Source of the DNA: an uncultured Rhodospirillales bacterium
Lineage (GTDB): Bacteria > Pseudomonadota > Alphaproteobacteria > Acetobacterales > Acetobacteraceae
DNA: 7,837 nt
Reading direction: 5' to 3'
Assembly (NCBI GenBank): GCA_903932545.1
Contig: CAIZGT010000456.1
Coordinates: 1-7,837 of the forward strand
Positions within the stretch are counted from its first letter, which is position 1; every line of letters begins with the position of its first letter. The translations under genes were made by a program, and so were the position numbers. This document shows positions 4,836 through 7,837 of this stretch, in pieces. Below the pieces are notes generated by a model that was not told the origin of the DNA, did not search any database, and saw only the letters and a program-made list of their open reading frames with translations.

Positions 4836-7800
4836 ATGAGCATTTCCACACCGTTCATTCGACGCCCCGTTGGCACTTCCTTGCTGATGGCAGCGATCAT
4901 GCTAGTCGGCCTTGCCGCCTATCCTCTGCTGCCGGTCGCACCGCTGCCGCGCGTCGATTTCCCCACCATTCAGGTCACCGCCAACCTCCCTGGTGCCAGC
5001 CCAGACACCATCGCCAGTTCACTGGCCGCCCCGCTGGAGCGCCAATTCAGCCAGATTGCCGGTGTCACACAGCTCACCTCGATATCGGTGGCGGGTGGCA
5101 CACAGATAATTTTGCAGTTCGACCTCGATCGTAACATCGACGGTGCCGCGCTGGACGTGCAGGCCGCCATCAACAACGCCGGCGGCCAGCTTCCCAAAAC
5201 GCTGCCCTCACCGCCCACCTATCGCAAGGTCAACCCCGCTGACAGCCCGATCTACATCCTGGCCGTGCAATCCGATGTGATGCCGCTGATCGATGTGGAC
5301 GAATACGCAGACACCATTCTCGCCCAACAGATTTCGCAAATCACCGGCGTGTCACAGGTGGTGATTGGTGGCGAACAAAAGCCCTCGGTGCGCGTGCAGG
5401 TCGATCCCGCCCGCCTCGCCGCCATGGGCATGACGTTGGAAGACGTGCGCAGCGTGCTGATCAACACCACCACCAACTCCCCCAAAGGGGTGATTGACGG
5501 GGCGAAACAGGCATTTGCGATCTACGCCAACGACCAGCTCACCAAGGCAGCGCCCTACACCAACGCCGTGCTGGCCTATCGCAACGGCGCGCCTGTGCGG
5601 ATTTCCGACATCGGCCGCGTCATCGACGCGCCTGAAAATGCCAAGCTGGCGGCGTGGCAGAACCAACATCGCGGCATTCAGTTGATCATCTTCAAACAGC
5701 CCGGTGCCAATGTCATCGACACGGTGGACGCCATCAAATCCGCCCTGCCGCGCCTGCGTGCCGCCATCCCACCGGGGGTGAATATCACCCAAGTGCTCGA
5801 TCGCACCCAAACCATCCGCGCCTCGGTGGCCGATGTGCAGTTCACCTTGATGATCTCCATCGGATTGGTGGTGATGGTGATCTTCATCTTCCTGCGCAAT
5901 TTCTGGGCAACCGTCATCCCGTCCATCACCGTCCCGCTCGCCTTGGTCGGCACCTGCGCGGTGATGTTCCTGTTGGGCTACAGCCTTGATAATCTGTCAC
6001 TGATGGCGCTGACGATCTCGGTCGGCTTCGTGGTGGATGATGCCATCGTGATGCTGGAGAATATCTACCGCCACATCGAAGAAGGGATGGACCCACTCGA
6101 AGCCTCCATCAAGGGCGCGGGGGAGATCGGCTTCACCATCATCTCCATCTCGATGTCGCTGATTGCAGTGTTTATCCCGTTGCTGCTGATGGGGGGCATC
6201 GTCGGGCGTCTGTTCCGCGAATTCGCCATGACGGTGGCGATTGCGGTGTGTGTCTCAGCGTTTGTTTCGCTCACGCTCACACCAATGATGTGCTCGCGCT
6301 TCCTCAGCCATGATCACGGCAGCCATGGCTGGTTCTACCGCGTGGTGGAACGCTTCTTTGAGGCACTGCTTGGCGGCTACCGTCGCACGCTGGATATCGC
6401 GCTGAGGTTCCGCTTCATCACCCTGATGGTGTTCTTCGCTACCTTGGCAACTACCGTCGTGTTGTTCATGAACATTCCGAAGGGCTTCTTTCCGCAGCAA
6501 GATGTCGGCATTCTGATCGGCCAAACCGAGATGGCGCAGGATGTCTCATTCCAGGAAATGGCGCGGCTGCAGAATGTGGTCGGCGACATCATCAAAGCCG
6601 ATCCGGATGTGGACGCCTTTTCGTCCTCAATCGGCGCGGTCAGCGGCATCACCTCCAACAATGGTCGGTTCTACATCGCGCTGAAACCGTTCGACCAGCG
6701 CACTGCAAACGCACAGCAGGTGATCGCCCGGCTGCGCAAGGCGACGGCGAATGTGAACGGCACGGTGCTGTCGCTGCAGGCGGGGCAGGATGTGAACGTG
6801 GGCGGCAGACCAGCCAAAACCCAGTTCCAATATACCTTGCAAGACGCCAATGCAGACGAGTTGAACACCTGGGCGCCGCGCGTTCTACAGGAAATGCGCA
6901 AATTGCCGCTGCTGCGCGATGTGGCCACCGATCAGGTGATCGCGGGCACCACCGCCACCTTAACGATCGACCGCGCCCAAGCCTCGCGCTTCGGGGTGCT
7001 GCCACAAGTGATCGACGATACGCTGTATGACGCGTTTGGACAGCGCCAGATCACCCAGTATTTCACCCAGACCAACTCTTATCACCTCATTCTAGAGGTT
7101 TTGCCGGAGTTCCAGGGCAAGCTGGACACGTTGGACAAGCTTTACGTCAAAACCGCCTCGGGTGCTGCGATCCCGCTCTCGGTGTTCGTGCATCGTGATA
7201 CCACCCCGGTACAGCCATTGTCGGTGAACCATCAAAGCCAATTCCCGGCAGTCACGCTGTCGTTCAACCTCTGTGACGGCGTGGCCTTGGGCGATGCGGT
7301 CAATGCCATCAAGGCGGCCACCGCGCGTATTCAAACCCCAACCGGGCTGATCGGTGCCTTCCAAGGCACCGCGCAGGCGTTCCAGTCCTCGCTCTCAAGC
7401 CAGCCCTACCTAATCGCAGCCGCGTTGATCGCGGTCTACATCATCCTTGGTGTGCTCTATGAGAGCTACATCTTGCCGATCACCATCCTCTCCACCTTGC
7501 CATCAGCCGGCGTGGGCGCGTTCTTGATGCTGATGATCTTTCACTACGATCTGTCCATTGTCGCGCTCATCGGCGTGATCTTGCTGATCGGCATCGTCAA
7601 AAAGAACGGCATCATGATGGTTGATTTCGCCATCTCCGCTGAGCGGCGTGACGGTGTGCCGGCCTATGATGCGATCCGTCAGGCCTGCTTGCTGCGGTTC
7701 CGGCCAATCTTGATGACCACGATGGCCGCCCTGCTCGGCGGCGTGCCGCTGATGCTGGCCACCGGCGCGGGCTCCGAACTGCGCCGTCCGTTGGGTTTTG

Positions 7801-7837
7801 CGATGGTGGGCGGGCTGGCGTTGAGCCAGATCCTCAC
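4836..7837 (+). CDS. mdtB: RND-family (HAE1) multidrug efflux transporter, MdtB-like, 3' end outside window
   Basis: Inner-membrane proton-driven pump that works with the adaptor just upstream. The first 1000 residues are visible and the frame stays open; about 30-50 residues are missing relative to MdtB/MdtC. The first membrane helix (about 12-33) follows STPFIRRPVGTS. The first periplasmic loop has LPGASPDTIASSLAAPLERQ and YRKVNPADSP. Helix 2 is at about 337-353. Helix 4 holds GFVVDDAIVMLENI with D401/D402, the proton-relay aspartates (AcrB D407/D408). GAGEIGFTIIS and MGGIVGRLFREFAMT follow. The second half has IPKGFFPQQD, FGQRQIT, LYESYILPITILSTLPSAGVGA and IVKKNGIMMVDF with K923 matching AcrB K940. 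Several segments (NGAPVRISDIG, GAGEIGF, GRLFREFA, ELRRPLG) look closer to MdtB than to MdtC, from memory. The ATG has a weak CGGA ribosome site at 4823. The substrate cannot be inferred. A second RND gene and an outer-membrane factor gene are expected downstream. Confidence 0.95.
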   Translation, partial: MSISTPFIRRPVGTSLLMAAIMLVGLAAYPLLPVAPLPRVDFPTIQVTANLPGASPDTIASSLAAPLERQFSQIAGVTQLTSISVAGGTQIILQFDLDRNIDGAALDVQAAINNAGGQLPKTLPSPPTYRKVNPADSPIYILAVQSDVMPLIDVDEYADTILAQQISQITGVSQVVIGGEQKPSVRVQVDPARLAAMGMTLEDVRSVLINTTTNSPKGVIDGAKQAFAIYANDQLTKAAPYTNAVLAYRNGAPVRISDIGRVIDAPENAKLAAWQNQHRGIQLIIFKQPGANVIDTVDAIKSALPRLRAAIPPGVNITQVLDRTQTIRASVADVQFTLMISIGLVVMVIFIFLRNFWATVIPSITVPLALVGTCAVMFLLGYSLDNLSLMALTISVGFVVDDAIVMLENIYRHIEEGMDPLEASIKGAGEIGFTIISISMSLIAVFIPLLLMGGIVGRLFREFAMTVAIAVCVSAFVSLTLTPMMCSRFLSHDHGSHGWFYRVVERFFEALLGGYRRTLDIALRFRFITLMVFFATLATTVVLFMNIPKGFFPQQDVGILIGQTEMAQDVSFQEMARLQNVVGDIIKADPDVDAFSSSIGAVSGITSNNGRFYIALKPFDQRTANAQQVIARLRKATANVNGTVLSLQAGQDVNVGGRPAKTQFQYTLQDANADELNTWAPRVLQEMRKLPLLRDVATDQVIAGTTATLTIDRAQASRFGVLPQVIDDTLYDAFGQRQITQYFTQTNSYHLILEVLPEFQGKLDTLDKLYVKTASGAAIPLSVFVHRDTTPVQPLSVNHQSQFPAVTLSFNLCDGVALGDAVNAIKAATARIQTPTGLIGAFQGTAQAFQSSLSSQPYLIAAALIAVYIILGVLYESYILPITILSTLPSAGVGAFLMLMIFHYDLSIVALIGVILLIGIVKKNGIMMVDFAISAERRDGVPAYDAIRQACLLRFRPILMTTMAALLGGVPLMLATGAGSELRRPLGFAMVGGLALSQIL

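Overview
The window looks like a piece of a GC-rich alphaproteobacterial chromosome, possibly Acetobacteraceae/Rhodospirillales. That placement rests on recalled family resemblance and gene neighbourhood, not on a search. There are no signs of mobile elements, CRISPR arrays, tRNA or rRNA genes. Two genes run off the edges: a cysteine desulfurase at the left and an RND efflux transporter at the right.

Left region (1-2164): two minus-strand genes overlap by the ATGA arrangement, a serine O-acetyltransferase (cysE) followed by a NifS/IscS-type cysteine desulfurase. Together they suggest a cysteine-supply to sulfur-mobilisation unit, probably leading into Fe-S cluster genes beyond the left edge. 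A small alpha/beta-hydrolase gene is divergently oriented across a 356-bp intergenic region. It ends at a strong imperfect hairpin (2126-2164).

Middle region (2165-3361): a lone plus-strand gene of uncertain function has a strong Shine-Dalgarno that places its start at GTG 2255 rather than the longer GTG 2198. Some of its motifs recall Core-2/GT14-like glycosyltransferases, but this is weak. A 77-residue putative lipoprotein gene faces it convergently.

Right region (3362-7837): a relatively AT-rich intergenic stretch with three evenly spaced inverted repeats precedes a plus-strand operon. The operon encodes a periplasmic adaptor (MdtA-like) and, 30 bp later, an RND inner-membrane transporter (MdtB-like, about 1000 residues visible, C-terminus missing). 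A second RND subunit and an outer-membrane channel would be expected downstream if the operon follows the mdtABC/muxABC plan.

Most of the window is ordinary chromosomal content. The least explained items are the 2255-3097 protein, the small lipoprotein, and the inverted repeats ahead of two of the genes. I did not find a convincing novel multi-gene system.
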